Source of the DNA: Methylibium sp035476815
GTDB lineage: Bacteria; Pseudomonadota; Gammaproteobacteria; Burkholderiales; Burkholderiaceae_C
Direction of reading: 5' to 3'
Length of the DNA: 64,000 nucleotides
NCBI GenBank assembly: GCA_035476815.1
Contig: DATILD010000042.1
Location: 62,001 to 126,000, forward strand
In this document: piece by piece, positions 35,488 through 43,641 of the stretch
How the letters are laid out: each line of letters starts with the position of its first letter
How positions within the stretch are numbered: the stretch's first letter is position 1
Made by a program: the position numbers and the translations under genes
The notes under the pieces: generated by a model
What the model was told of the DNA's origin: nothing
What the model saw: only the letters and a program-made list of their open reading frames with translations
Databases searched by the model: none

Positions 35488-36117
35488 TCAGCGCCAGCCG
35501 GCGTTCCTCAACAGCTCCGCCACCCCCTCCGCGATCCGCCCATAGCCTGCCGCATTCGCGTGGATCGTGTCCGAGCGCAGCGCCGGCTCGGACAGCACGG
35601 CCGCGTACAGCCCCGGCAGCAGCAGCACGCCCTCCTCTTGCGCCAGCTCGGCGTAGAAGGGCGCATCGGCCAGCCGGCCGATCGCAGCGCGCAGCGCGGT
35701 CGGCTCGGGCGTGGCCAGCAGCCCGACATGCGCGGTGTGCGCCCTGGCCTGCCGCAGCAGCGCGCGCAGCGCCTCGACGGTCTGGGCGCGCGGCACGCCG
35801 CGCAGCATGTCGTTGCCGCCGATGCCGACCAGCACCGCGTCGTAGCGCTCGGCGGCCAGCAGACCGGCCAGCCGTTCCTGCGCGCCGGCCGCGGTGTCGC
35901 CGTTGACCCCGGCGTTCACCACCGACCAGCCGGTCAGCGCCGCCAGCCGGGCCGGCCAGGCCGCGTCGGGCGCCGCGCCCTGGCCATGGGTCAGGCTGTC
36001 GCCCAGCGCCAGCACGCGGGCGCCGGCCGGCAGCGGGGCCGCCTTGGGCGGCTTCCTGCCGCAGGCGGCCAGCAGCGCGGCGGCCATGCCGAGCAGCAGC
36101 AGGGAGCGGCGGTCCAT
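35488..36117 (-). CDS. GDSL/SGNH-family esterase lipoprotein (TesA-like arylesterase)
   Basis: 209 residues from the Met at 36117, chosen because it directly gives a lipoprotein signal (MDRRSLLLLGMAAALLAAC). In-frame ATGs at 36138 and 36147 are alternatives. SGNH blocks are visible: ALGDSLTHG (Ser), the Gly in NAGVNGDT, GIGGNDM (Asn) and SDTIHAN (Asp/His). The family hydrolyses thioesters, aryl esters or lysophospholipids in the periplasm. No functional link to its neighbours is evident. Confidence 0.83.
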   Translation of the reverse strand: MDRRSLLLLGMAAALLAACGRKPPKAAPLPAGARVLALGDSLTHGQGAAPDAAWPARLAALTGWSVVNAGVNGDTAAGAQERLAGLLAAERYDAVLVGIGGNDMLRGVPRAQTVEALRALLRQARAHTAHVGLLATPEPTALRAAIGRLADAPFYAELAQEEGVLLLPGLYAAVLSEPALRSDTIHANAAGYGRIAEGVAELLRNAGWR

Positions 36118-36250
36118 CGGCGGCGGTCGGTCTTTCATGAAAATCATGAGCCCACATTCATGGCTACGGGCCTCGCGCCCGGGCGGTCGAGGTGCCAAGA
36201 TTCAATCATCGAATCACCCCCTGGCCGCCCCCTGGCGACCGCAACCTCTT

Positions 36251-36256
36251 CAGGAG
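36251..36256 (+). promoter_or_regulatory. ribosome-binding site of pqqA
   Basis: CAGGAG, six bases before the ATG at 36263. It supports translation of this very short gene. Confidence 0.7.
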
Positions 36257-36262
36257 TTCACC

Positions 36263-36340
36263 ATGGCCCAATGGATCAAGCCCCAAGCGACCGACCTGCG
36301 CTACGGTTTCGAAATCACGATGTACATCTCGAACCGCTGA
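36263..36340 (+). CDS. pqqA: PqqA, pyrroloquinoline quinone precursor peptide (orphan)
   Basis: 25-codon peptide. The family core TDLRYGFEITMY contains the Glu (residue 17) and Tyr (residue 21) that are cross-linked by PqqE to build PQQ, with the conserved ExxxY spacing. It has a proper Shine-Dalgarno and its own terminator at 36379-36399, so it is a monocistronic transcription unit. No pqqB, C, D or E gene follows. The next gene encodes an unrelated methyltransferase, so the processing enzymes must be elsewhere in the genome. Confidence 0.9.
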   Translation: MAQWIKPQATDLRYGFEITMYISNR

Positions 36341-36378
36341 TCGGTTCGACCGCCGCCGGGTCCGCCCGGCAGCCCCGC

Positions 36379-36405
36379 AAGCCCGCCTCCGGCGGGCTTC
36401 GTCGT
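36379..36405 (+). terminator. intrinsic terminator after pqqA
   Basis: AAGCCCGCC (36379-36387), loop TCC, GGCGGGCTT (36391-36399), followed by CGTCGTTT. A nine-base perfect stem in the gap before the methyltransferase gene. Confidence 0.75.
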
Positions 36406-36429
36406 TTCCGGCCCTCGTTACAGTGACGC

Positions 36430-37644
36430 ATGGCCGCGACCGCTCTCCCTGACACCGCCGAGCGCGAGCGCTTCTTCGCCCGCCTCGGTGACAGCCTGCG
36501 CGAGCGCAGCTGCGTGCGGCTGGTGCTCGGCAAGCCGCGCCAGGCCGGCGCCGCCGAACGGGTGACGGTGCGGCCGCTGGCGCTCAAGGGCGTCGACCAC
36601 CTGTCCTTCGTGCGCCGCGAGGCGACCCGGGACCTGACCGAGAACCTGCCGGTCGCCGACGGTATGGCAAGGCTCGAATCGATGGTGGGCACTTACTTCG
36701 CGCATGCCCATCTGCTGACGCTGACCGAGGATCTGCAGCTCTCCGTGACCAAGCGCGGCCGCTGGCTGCTGCACCGCCGCGCCGCCGAGCGCGAGGCCGC
36801 CGAGGCCGGGCACGACCGCCCCAAGCAGCGCGTGCTGGACCTGGACACGCCCTTCCTGCAGGCGCTCGGCGTGACCGATGCGCCCGGCCGGCTGGTGCCG
36901 GCGATGGCGCGCAAGTGGAAGCAGATCAACAAGTTCGTCGAGATCGTCGACCACGCGCTGCATGACAGCGGGCTGGTGGCGCGCGGCGGGCCGGTCGGCG
37001 TGCTGGACTTCGGCGCCGGCAAGGGCTACCTGACCTTCGCCGTCCACCACCACCTGAGCCGCACGCTCGGCCTGCCGGCCGAGGTGACCGGCGTCGAGCT
37101 GCGCGCCGACCTGGTGGCGCTGTGCAACGAGGCGGCGGCGCGGCTGGGCCTGGCCGGGCTGCGCTTCGAGGAGGGCGACGTGAGCCGGCTGGCCGCCCGG
37201 CCGGTCGACGTGATGATCGCGCTGCATGCCTGCGACACCGCGACCGACTTCGCGCTGCACGCCGGCGTGCGCGCCGGCGCGGCGGTGATCGTCAGCTCGC
37301 CCTGCTGCCACAAGCAGCTGCGCCCGCAGATGTGCTGCCCGCCGGCGCTCAAGGGCCTGCTGCAGCATGGCATCCACCTCGGCCAGCAGGCCGAGATGGT
37401 GACCGACAGCCTGCGCGCGCTGCTGCTCGAGGCCGAGGGCTACGAGACCAAGGTGTTCGAGTTCGTGTCGCTGGAGCACACCAGCAAGAACAAGATGATC
37501 CTTGCCACCCGGCTGGCGCTGGACGCGGTGCCGCTGGCGCGGCGGCGCGCCGAGCGGCTGGCGCAGGTGGCGGAGCTGAAGGCCTTCTACGGCATCCGCG
37601 AGCAGTGCCTGGAGGCGCTGCTGGCGGGTGCGGAGTCCGACTAG
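36430..37644 (+). CDS. class I SAM-dependent methyltransferase (METTL25-like domain)
   Basis: 404 residues. The central SAM-binding motif VLDFGAGKGYLTFAVHHHL (residues ~195-215) and ALHACDTATDFAL, SSPCCHKQL segments match the Methyltransf_32/METTL25-like family. The N-terminal ~130 residues (RLVLGKPRQAG, LTEDLQLSVTKRG) look like an accessory RNA- or protein-binding region. Substrate is unknown. It lies between the pqqA terminator and a convergent hypothetical gene. Confidence 0.78.
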   Translation: MAATALPDTAERERFFARLGDSLRERSCVRLVLGKPRQAGAAERVTVRPLALKGVDHLSFVRREATRDLTENLPVADGMARLESMVGTYFAHAHLLTLTEDLQLSVTKRGRWLLHRRAAEREAAEAGHDRPKQRVLDLDTPFLQALGVTDAPGRLVPAMARKWKQINKFVEIVDHALHDSGLVARGGPVGVLDFGAGKGYLTFAVHHHLSRTLGLPAEVTGVELRADLVALCNEAAARLGLAGLRFEEGDVSRLAARPVDVMIALHACDTATDFALHAGVRAGAAVIVSSPCCHKQLRPQMCCPPALKGLLQHGIHLGQQAEMVTDSLRALLLEAEGYETKVFEFVSLEHTSKNKMILATRLALDAVPLARRRAERLAQVAELKAFYGIREQCLEALLAGAESD

Positions 37645-37677
37645 CTCGGCCTGAGCGGGGTGTGAGCCCCGGCGGCT

Positions 37678-37992
37678 TCAGCGGCTGCCGAAGAAGTGGC
37701 GGAACACGTCCGGTTCGTTGACCTCGCGCACCGCCAGGCCACGCAGCACCTCGCGCAGCGGCTCGGAGGGCGCCTCGGCCTGCAGCTCGGAGACCTGGGT
37801 CTCGGCCCAGCAGGGCACGCTGTCCTCGTAGAAGCCGGAATCGGCGCTCGGCTCGTGGCGCGCGCCGATGCGCACCAGGCGCTGGGTCAGCGAGTCGGCC
37901 AGCGAGGGCAGCTCTTCCCATTCCAGCGTCTCGGTGTGCCAGACCGCGCGCGGCTCGGCGGCGCGGGGGCGGTTCGTGCGGTCGGTGTCCAT
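37678..37992 (-). CDS. conserved hypothetical protein, 104 aa
   Basis: Acidic soluble protein (WHTETLEWEELPSLADSL, GFYEDSVPCWAET, ending DVFRHFFGSR). No domain recognised, no signal peptide or membrane helix. The pattern of well-spaced hydrophobic residues and the start immediately downstream of a plausible gene gap argue for a real gene. I cannot assign a function. Confidence 0.6.
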   Translation of the reverse strand: MDTDRTNRPRAAEPRAVWHTETLEWEELPSLADSLTQRLVRIGARHEPSADSGFYEDSVPCWAETQVSELQAEAPSEPLREVLRGLAVREVNEPDVFRHFFGSR

Positions 37993-38114
37993 GGCGAGTC
38001 TTTCGGGCTGCGTGTAGCAGGATGTGAGGAGCTTATCGGCCGGTCGCGCCGAACCTTGTGCCGATAAACGGGCGAAGCCGCGGCCAGTTCCATCGGCGCG
38101 GCCACAATCGGCCG

Positions 38115-38594
38115 ATGCCGCGCTTAGCCACCGCCCCGCCCGCCGTGCCCGCCGCCGCGGCGCCGCCGCGCCCGCGCGGCCAGCCCGTCGATCCGCAGAA
38201 GTACGCCGTCGCCGTGCGGCCCAGCCGCATCGACGGCCAGGGCGCCTTCGCCGCCGAGGCGGTGCCGGCGCGCCGCAAGATCGGCGAGATCCGCGGCGAA
38301 TCGATCTCGGTGCGCGAGGCCCGGCGCCGCGCGCGCGGCCAGGCCCGCATCATGATCGTCGAGGTGTCGGAGAAGCGCGCGATCGACGCCTCCGCCTCGG
38401 CCGACCCGCTGCGCTACACCAACCATTCCTGCGCGCCCAACGCGGTGCTGCGCATCCGCCAGGGCCGCGTCGAGCTCTACGCGATGCGCGACATCGCGGC
38501 GGGCGAGGAGATCTGCGCCGACTACGGCGAGAGCCACCACGAGGGTCGGTTGCGCTGCCGCTGCGGCGCGCCGGGCTGCGCCGGGCGCTTGTAG
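38115..38594 (+). CDS. SET-domain protein-lysine methyltransferase
   Basis: 159 residues from ATG 38115; an in-frame ATG at 38058 would add 19 basic residues. SET motifs are intact: GQGAFAAEAVPARRKIGEI, the pseudoknot pair YTNHSCAPNA and GEEICADYG, plus a post-SET Cys cluster CRCGAPGC for zinc. Such small stand-alone SET proteins occur in bacteria, with substrates mostly unknown. It is followed by a FliA-type sigma factor gene. Confidence 0.83.
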   Translation: MPRLATAPPAVPAAAAPPRPRGQPVDPQKYAVAVRPSRIDGQGAFAAEAVPARRKIGEIRGESISVREARRRARGQARIMIVEVSEKRAIDASASADPLRYTNHSCAPNAVLRIRQGRVELYAMRDIAAGEEICADYGESHHEGRLRCRCGAPGCAGRL

Positions 38595-38675
38595 CGGGGG
38601 CCTCCAGTTTTCCGGCCGGTGGCCGATAAGGCGGTCAGAGTCGCGCCGCATGTCGCGGACGCAGCCACCACCACC

Positions 38676-39431
38676 ATGTCGTCTCTCGCCGAACCCCTGG
38701 ACAGCGCGCCGCCCGCCGACGGCGGCTTGCGCGCGTCGGCCGAACGCAGCGCCGCGCTGAAGGCGCATGCGCCGCTGGTGCGGCAGGTGGCCTACCGGAT
38801 GCGCCAGCGCCTGCCGGCCGGCGCCGACATGGACGAGCTGATGCAGGCCGGCCTGATCGGACTGAACGACGCGCTGGAACGCTACCGCGCCGAGCTCGGC
38901 GCGAGCTTCGGCACCTATGCCGCGCGCCGCATCGAGGGCGCGATGCTCGATGCGCTGCGCGCCAGCGACGAACTGTCGCGCGACGTGCGCTCGCGCCAGC
39001 GCGAGATCCGCACCGCGGTGCAGGCGCTCGAGCACCGGCTGCTGCGCGCGCCGCGGGCGCAGGAGGTGGCCAACGAGCTGGGCTGGTCGCTGGCGAAGTT
39101 CCACCGCCACATGGTCGAGGCCGGCGCCGCGCCGATGCGCGTCGGCGACGCGCCGCTGTCGGACGAGCCGGACGCGGAGCCGGCCTGGGCCGACCCGGTC
39201 GACGAGGACGCCGACCCGCAGCGCGACCTGCAGCGCCGCCAGCGCCACACCGCGCTCAACGCCGCCTACGACCTGCTCGAGGAGCGCGAGCGGCTGATGA
39301 TGGACATGATCTACGAGCGCGGCCTCGACCACCGCGACGCCGCGGTGTCGCTGGGCGTCACGCCGTCGCGCATCTCGCAGATGCACGCGGCGGTGGTCGA
39401 GAAGCTGAAGCGCCGGCTGCGCGACTGGTAG
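38676..39431 (+). CDS. FliA-type (sigma-28 family) RNA polymerase sigma factor
   Basis: 251 residues from ATG 38676 (an in-frame ATG at 38619 would add 19 residues). Region 2 (HAPLVRQVAYRMRQRLP, DELMQAGLIGLNDALERY, FGTYAARRIEGAMLD), region 3 (APRAQEVANELGWSLAKF) and region 4 helix-turn-helix (DHRDAAVSLGVTPSRISQMH) are all present. FliA normally drives flagellar and chemotaxis genes. No flagellar gene is in the window, so either fliA is displaced or this is a related alternative sigma factor. Confidence 0.82.
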   Translation: MSSLAEPLDSAPPADGGLRASAERSAALKAHAPLVRQVAYRMRQRLPAGADMDELMQAGLIGLNDALERYRAELGASFGTYAARRIEGAMLDALRASDELSRDVRSRQREIRTAVQALEHRLLRAPRAQEVANELGWSLAKFHRHMVEAGAAPMRVGDAPLSDEPDAEPAWADPVDEDADPQRDLQRRQRHTALNAAYDLLEERERLMMDMIYERGLDHRDAAVSLGVTPSRISQMHAAVVEKLKRRLRDW

Positions 39432-39449
39432 CGCGACGGCCGCTGCGGC

Positions 39450-39566
39450 TCAGCGGCCGGCCAGCCGCGAGCGGCACAGCGCGACGAATTCGATCGCGCC
39501 CCACAGCAGCGCCGCGCCGACGGCGAGGGCGTAGCGGGGCGTCGATTGCGTCGGGATCCGGTTCAT
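39450..39566 (-). CDS. 38-aa single-helix membrane protein
   Basis: ATG at 39566 with GGAG about ten bases upstream. The product has a polar N-terminus (MNRIPTQSTPR), one hydrophobic helix (YALAVGAALLWGAIEFVAL) and a basic tail (CRSRLAGR). This is a classic small membrane protein. It is convergent with the sigma factor gene. Function unknown. Confidence 0.5.
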   Translation of the reverse strand: MNRIPTQSTPRYALAVGAALLWGAIEFVALCRSRLAGR

Positions 39567-39606
39567 GGCGAGGTCTCCGCAGGGACGATGACCTTAGCCG
39601 CGCCAT

Positions 39607-40653
39607 GTGACACACGCGTGGCAGCGCGGCTGGCTATGCTGCGCGACCGTGCCGCTGCTTGCCGAACTCGACGAGATCGACCGCCTGTGCGAGGCCGCGC
39701 GCGGTCATGTCCGCCGCGAGACGGTCTGCGAGGTCGAGTGCGGCGGCGCGCGCTTCGAGGTGCCGCTGCTGACGCTCGGCAACCCCGACCCGGCGCTGCC
39801 GGCGGTCGGCTTCTTCGGCGGCGTGCACGGGCTCGAGCGCATCGGCGCCGAGGTCGTGATCGCCTACCTCGCGAGCCTGGTGCGGCGGCTGCGCTGGGAC
39901 GTCACGCTGGCGCGCCAGCTCGAGTCGCTGCGGCTCGTGTTCATGCCGGTGGTCAACCCCGGCGGGCTGTGGCGCGGCACCCGCGCCAACCCGCAGGGCG
40001 TGGACCTGATGCGCAACGCGCCGGTCGACGCGGTCGACCCGGTGCCCTTCCTGGTCGGCGGCCAGCGCCTCAGCGCCGCCCTGCCCTGGTACCGCGGCCC
40101 GGCCGGCGCGCCGATGCAGGCCGAGAGCGCCGCGCTGTGCGCGGTGGTCGAGCGCGAGCTGCTGCCGCGGCCCTTCGCGCTCGCGCTCGACTGCCACTCC
40201 GGCTTCGGCGTGCACGACCGGCTGTGGTTTCCGTACGCGTACACCGCGCGGCCGATCGCCCACCTGGCCGAGGTGCATGCGCTCGGCGAGATCCTCGACG
40301 ACACCCAGCCCCACCACCGCTACGTGCTCGAGCCGCAGAGCCACCAGTACCTGGCCCATGGCGACCTGTGGGACCACCTCTACCGCCGCGCCGGCGACGG
40401 CCGCGTGTTCCTGCCGCTGACGCTGGAGATGGGCTCGTGGCTGTGGGTGCGCAAGAACCCGCGCCAGCTGCTGTCGCGCCACGGCATCTTCAACCCGCTG
40501 ATCGCGCACCGCCAGCAGCGCGTGCTGCGCCGGCACATGGCCTGCCTCGACTTCCTGGTGCGCGCGGCCTGCAGCCACGAGCGCTGGCTGCCGCGGGGCG
40601 CGGAGCGCGAGCGCCAGCAGGCGCTCGCGATCGAGCGCTGGTACCGCCGATGA
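39607..40653 (+). CDS. M14-family zinc carboxypeptidase-like protein
   Basis: 348 residues from GTG 39607; a GTG at 39649 is an alternative start. Zinc ligands HGLERIG (HxxE) and the later His in LDCHSGFG, substrate-binding VVNPGG and a candidate general-base Glu in LTLEMGSW match the M14/succinylglutamate desuccinylase-like superfamily. No signal peptide, so probably cytoplasmic, perhaps a deacylase or amidohydrolase. The stop overlaps the next start (ATGA), indicating co-expression with the hydrolase. Confidence 0.78.
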   Translation: MTHAWQRGWLCCATVPLLAELDEIDRLCEAARGHVRRETVCEVECGGARFEVPLLTLGNPDPALPAVGFFGGVHGLERIGAEVVIAYLASLVRRLRWDVTLARQLESLRLVFMPVVNPGGLWRGTRANPQGVDLMRNAPVDAVDPVPFLVGGQRLSAALPWYRGPAGAPMQAESAALCAVVERELLPRPFALALDCHSGFGVHDRLWFPYAYTARPIAHLAEVHALGEILDDTQPHHRYVLEPQSHQYLAHGDLWDHLYRRAGDGRVFLPLTLEMGSWLWVRKNPRQLLSRHGIFNPLIAHRQQRVLRRHMACLDFLVRAACSHERWLPRGAERERQQALAIERWYRR

Positions 40654-41456
40654 GCGCCCCGGCGACCGAGACCTGGGTGCTGCTGCGTGGGCTGACGCGC
40701 GAGCGCCGCCACTGGGGCGGCTTCGTCGCCGCGCTGCAGGCGGCCCGGCCGGCGGCGCGCATCGTCGCGCCCGACCTGCCGGGCAACGGCGCGCGCCGCG
40801 GCGAGGCGAGCCCGCGGCGGGTCGAGGCGATGACCGAGGCGCTGCGCGCGGCCCTGCACGCCGACGGCGCTGCGCCGCCCTACCGCCTGCTGGCGCTGTC
40901 GCTCGGCGCGATGGTCGCGGTGGACTGGGCCACGCGCCATCCGCACGAGCTGGCCGGCGCGGCGCTGATCAACACCAGCCTGCGCCCCTACAGCCCGTTC
41001 TGGCAGCGGCTGCGGCCGCGCGCCTGGACCGCGCTGCTGCGCATCGCGCTGGCGACCGACCCGCGCGCGCGCGAGTCGGCGGTGCTGGCGCTGACGGCGG
41101 CGCAGCCCACCGACGCCGGCGCGCTGCTGGACGAATGGGCCGCATGGCGGCGCAGCCATCCGGTGACGCGCGCCAACGCGCTGCGCCAGCTCGTTGCCGC
41201 GGCGCGCTACCGCGCGCCGGCCGCCGCGCCGCCGGTGCCGCTGCTGCTGCTCGCCGGCGCGCGCGACGCGCTGGTCGATCCGCGCTGCTCGCGGCGCCTC
41301 GCCGCGGCCTGGCGGCTGCCGCTGGCCGAGCATCCGCACGCCGGCCACGACCTGCCGCTCGACGACGCGGCCTGGGTCATCGCGCGGCTGCGCGACTGGC
41401 CGGCCGCGGCGCCACAATCGCCGCCAGCCTCGCCCGCCACCGGACCCCGACCATGA
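40650..41456 (+). CDS. alpha/beta hydrolase
   Basis: 268 residues. Nucleophile elbow LALSLGAM (Ser in AxSLG rather than GxSxG), acid in AGARDALVDP, base in HAGHDLPLDD. The oxyanion loop reads LRGLTRERRHW. It is translationally coupled to the upstream peptidase and the downstream NnrU gene through four-base overlaps. Substrate not predictable. Confidence 0.8.
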   Translation: MSAPATETWVLLRGLTRERRHWGGFVAALQAARPAARIVAPDLPGNGARRGEASPRRVEAMTEALRAALHADGAAPPYRLLALSLGAMVAVDWATRHPHELAGAALINTSLRPYSPFWQRLRPRAWTALLRIALATDPRARESAVLALTAAQPTDAGALLDEWAAWRRSHPVTRANALRQLVAAARYRAPAAAPPVPLLLLAGARDALVDPRCSRRLAAAWRLPLAEHPHAGHDLPLDDAAWVIARLRDWPAAAPQSPPASPATGPRP

Positions 41457-42031
41457 CCCTGCTGATCCTCGGCCTCGTGCTCTTCCTCGGCACGCACTCG
41501 CTGCGCATCGTCGCCGAGCCCTGGCGCACGGCGACGCGCGCGCGGCTCGGCGAGCACGCCTGGAAGGGCCTGTATTCGCTGGTCTCGATCGCGGGCTTCG
41601 TGCTGATCGTCTGGGGCTACGGGCTGGCGCGCCAGCAGCCGCTGCCGCTGTGGGAGCCACCGGTGGCGATGCGCCATGTGGCCGCGCTGCTGACGCTGAT
41701 CGCCTTCGTGCTGCTGGCCGCCGCCTATGTGCCGGGCAACGCGATCAAGGCGAAGCTCAAGCACCCGATGGTGCTGGGCGTGAAGGTCTGGGCCTTCGCC
41801 CACCTGCTGGCCAACGGCACGCTGGCCGATCTGCTGCTGTTCGGCGGCTTCCTGGCCTGGGCGGTGCTGTGCTTCCGCGCCGCGCGCGGGCGCGATCGCG
41901 CGGCCGGCACTGTCTATCCGGCCGGCACCGCGGGCATGAGCGTCGTCGCGGTCGTGGTCGGCGTCGCGGCCTGGGCCGGCTTCGCGTTCTGGGCCCACGC
42001 GGCCTGGATCGGCGTGCGGCCGTTCGGATGA
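41453..42031 (+). CDS. NnrU family membrane protein
   Basis: 192 residues, about five to six membrane helices (MTLLILGLVLFLGTHSLRI, LYSLVSIAGFVLIVWGYGLA, AALLTLIAFVLLAAAYVPG, KVWAFAHLLANGTLADLLLF). The GTHSLRI and HPMVLGVKVWAFAHLLANG motifs identify NnrU, a family first linked to nitrite/nitric-oxide metabolism but widespread without denitrification genes, and related to isoprenoid/carotenoid isomerase-like membrane proteins. No denitrification genes are in the window. Confidence 0.86.
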   Translation: MTLLILGLVLFLGTHSLRIVAEPWRTATRARLGEHAWKGLYSLVSIAGFVLIVWGYGLARQQPLPLWEPPVAMRHVAALLTLIAFVLLAAAYVPGNAIKAKLKHPMVLGVKVWAFAHLLANGTLADLLLFGGFLAWAVLCFRAARGRDRAAGTVYPAGTAGMSVVAVVVGVAAWAGFAFWAHAAWIGVRPFG

Positions 42032-42042
42032 AGAACGGCGAC

Positions 42043-42060
42043 GTCCCCCGCCCGGGGGAC
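42043..42060. other. hairpin after the NnrU gene
   Basis: GTCCCCC, loop GCCC, GGGGGAC: a perfect seven-base stem 12 bases after the NnrU stop. No T-run follows, so it may be a 3'-end stabiliser or weak terminator. Confidence 0.35.
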
Positions 42061-42157
42061 CCACGTCACGGGGCGGTGTTCTCCTACTTCGGTGCGATGG
42101 CGGCGCGGCGGGGCGACGCCGATCATGGCTACACCGCTGCCGACACCGAGCCCCGCC

Positions 42158-42343
42158 ATGATCACCAGCCTGCGCCCCTCGCTGTTCTCCCATCCCGCCG
42201 CGCTGCTCGCGCACCGGCTCGCGCCGCAGCGCCGCGACGCGCCCGAGGAGCCGGCGCCGAGCGGCTGGCACGAGTCCAGCCGCGAGCTGCGCGACGGGCT
42301 GATCGTGGTCGAGGACGCGCCGGCCGACGAGCTGCCGCAGTGA
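42158..42343 (+). CDS. conserved hypothetical protein, 61 aa
   Basis: Short soluble protein starting MITSLRPSLFSHPAALLAHRL and ending with WHESSRELRDGLIVVEDAP. The WHESS-xELRxGLxVxE tail looks like a conserved small-protein family. Ends seven bases before tag, so the two may be co-transcribed. Function unknown. Confidence 0.5.
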   Translation: MITSLRPSLFSHPAALLAHRLAPQRRDAPEEPAPSGWHESSRELRDGLIVVEDAPADELPQ

Positions 42344-42350
42344 GCCGACC

Positions 42351-42962
42351 ATGAGCGGCGACGGCCTGGTCCGCTGCCCCTGGTGCGAGGCCAGCGACCT
42401 CTACCGCGCCTACCACGACCATGAATGGGGCTTCCCGGTCACCGACGACCGGCGGCTGTTCGAGAAGCTCTGCCTCGAGGGCTTCCAGGCCGGGCTGAGC
42501 TGGCTGACCATCCTCAACAAGCGCGAGGCCTTCCGCGCCGCCTTCGCCGGCTTCGACGCCGAGCGGGTGGCGCGCTTCGGCGCGGCCGAGGTCGCGCGCC
42601 TGCTCGGCGACGCCGGCATCGTGCGCCACCGCGGCAAGATCGAGTCGACCATCAACAACGCGCGCCGCGTGCTCGCGCTGCGCGCCGAGTTCGGCTCGCT
42701 CGCGGCCTACGCCTGGCGCCACGAGCCCGAGCCGCGCTCGCGGCCGAAGCGCCTCACGCCGGCGGTGCTGAAGACGCTCGCCACCTCGCCCGAATCGGTG
42801 GCGCTGAGCAAGGATCTGAAGAAGCGCGGCTGGAGCTTCGTCGGCCCGACCACCGTCTATGCCTTCATGCAGGCGATGGGCCTGGTCAACGACCACCTCG
42901 ACGGCTGCCATGTGCGCGAGCGCGCGCTGGCCGCGCGCGCCGCGCTGACGCCGCCTACTTGA
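42351..42962 (+). CDS. tag: DNA-3-methyladenine glycosylase I
   Basis: Removes 3-methyladenine from alkylated DNA (base excision repair). 203 residues, slightly longer than the E. coli enzyme. Zinc ligands and substrate pocket are conserved: RCPWCEASDLYRAYHDHEWG, the FEKLCLEGFQAGLSW helix-hairpin-helix start, GWSFVGPTTVYAFMQAMG and NDHLDGCHVRE. Its 3' end overlaps the convergent GST gene by eight bases. Confidence 0.94.
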   Translation: MSGDGLVRCPWCEASDLYRAYHDHEWGFPVTDDRRLFEKLCLEGFQAGLSWLTILNKREAFRAAFAGFDAERVARFGAAEVARLLGDAGIVRHRGKIESTINNARRVLALRAEFGSLAAYAWRHEPEPRSRPKRLTPAVLKTLATSPESVALSKDLKKRGWSFVGPTTVYAFMQAMGLVNDHLDGCHVRERALAARAALTPPT

Positions 42963-43563
42963 GCAGGCCCTCGGCCTTCAGCGCCGCCTGCACCGCCGGG
43001 CGCTGGCCGACGCGCGCCATGAAGGCACCGAGGTTCGCGAACGGCGCGGTGTCCACGCCGACATGGCGGCCCCAGCCCGCCACGACGAACAGGTAGGCAT
43101 CGGCCACCGTGAAGCCGTCACCCAGCACGAAGCTGCGGCCCTCGAGCTGGGCATCGACCCACTTCAGGCGCTCGACCAGCTTGGCGCGGAACAGTGCCTT
43201 GGCCTCCTCCGGCATCGCCGCGTTGAACAGCGGCGAGAAGTTCTTGTGCAGCTCGGTCGAGATGAAGTTCAGCCACTCCATCAGCCGGTAGCGCGCCATC
43301 GTGCCGGCGGCCGGCGCGAGGCCGCTGGCGGGCACCTGGTCGGCGACGTACTGCACGATCGCCGGGCCCTCGGTGAGGCGGCTGCCGTCGTCGAGCTCGA
43401 GCAGCGGCACATAGCCCTTGGGGTTGATCGTGTAGTAGTCGGTGCCGTCGGCGAGCTGGTGGGTCTTGGTGCTGGCGAGCACCGGCTCGAAGGCCAGGCC
43501 GGCCTCGCGCAGCACGATGTGGGGCGACAGCGAGCAGGCGCCGGGGCTGTAATAGAGCTTCAT
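42955..43563 (-). CDS. beta-class glutathione S-transferase
   Basis: 202 residues from the Met at 43563. Thioredoxin-fold N-terminus MKLYYSPGACSLSPHI with Cys10 (the beta-class catalytic Cys), cis-Pro region KGYVPLLELDDG, glutathione-binding TEGPAIVQYVAD and C-terminal motif FTVADAYLFV. Detoxification or reduction with glutathione; specific substrate unknown. Separated by a terminator-like hairpin from the small gene upstream on the same strand. Confidence 0.88.
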   Translation of the reverse strand: MKLYYSPGACSLSPHIVLREAGLAFEPVLASTKTHQLADGTDYYTINPKGYVPLLELDDGSRLTEGPAIVQYVADQVPASGLAPAAGTMARYRLMEWLNFISTELHKNFSPLFNAAMPEEAKALFRAKLVERLKWVDAQLEGRSFVLGDGFTVADAYLFVVAGWGRHVGVDTAPFANLGAFMARVGQRPAVQAALKAEGLLK

Positions 43564-43596
43564 GCAGGGGGTCCTTGGAACGATAGGCAAACGAAA

Positions 43597-43631
43597 GCCC
43601 GGGCGCGGCGACCAGCGCCTGCGGCCCGGGC
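43597..43631 (-). terminator. probable intrinsic terminator on the minus strand
   Basis: GCCCGGGC at 43624-43631 pairs with GCCCGGGC at 43597-43604. Read on the minus strand it is followed by TTTCGTTT. It lies just after the 79-residue periplasmic protein gene. Confidence 0.5.
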
Positions 43632-43641
43632 CCTAGGGAGA

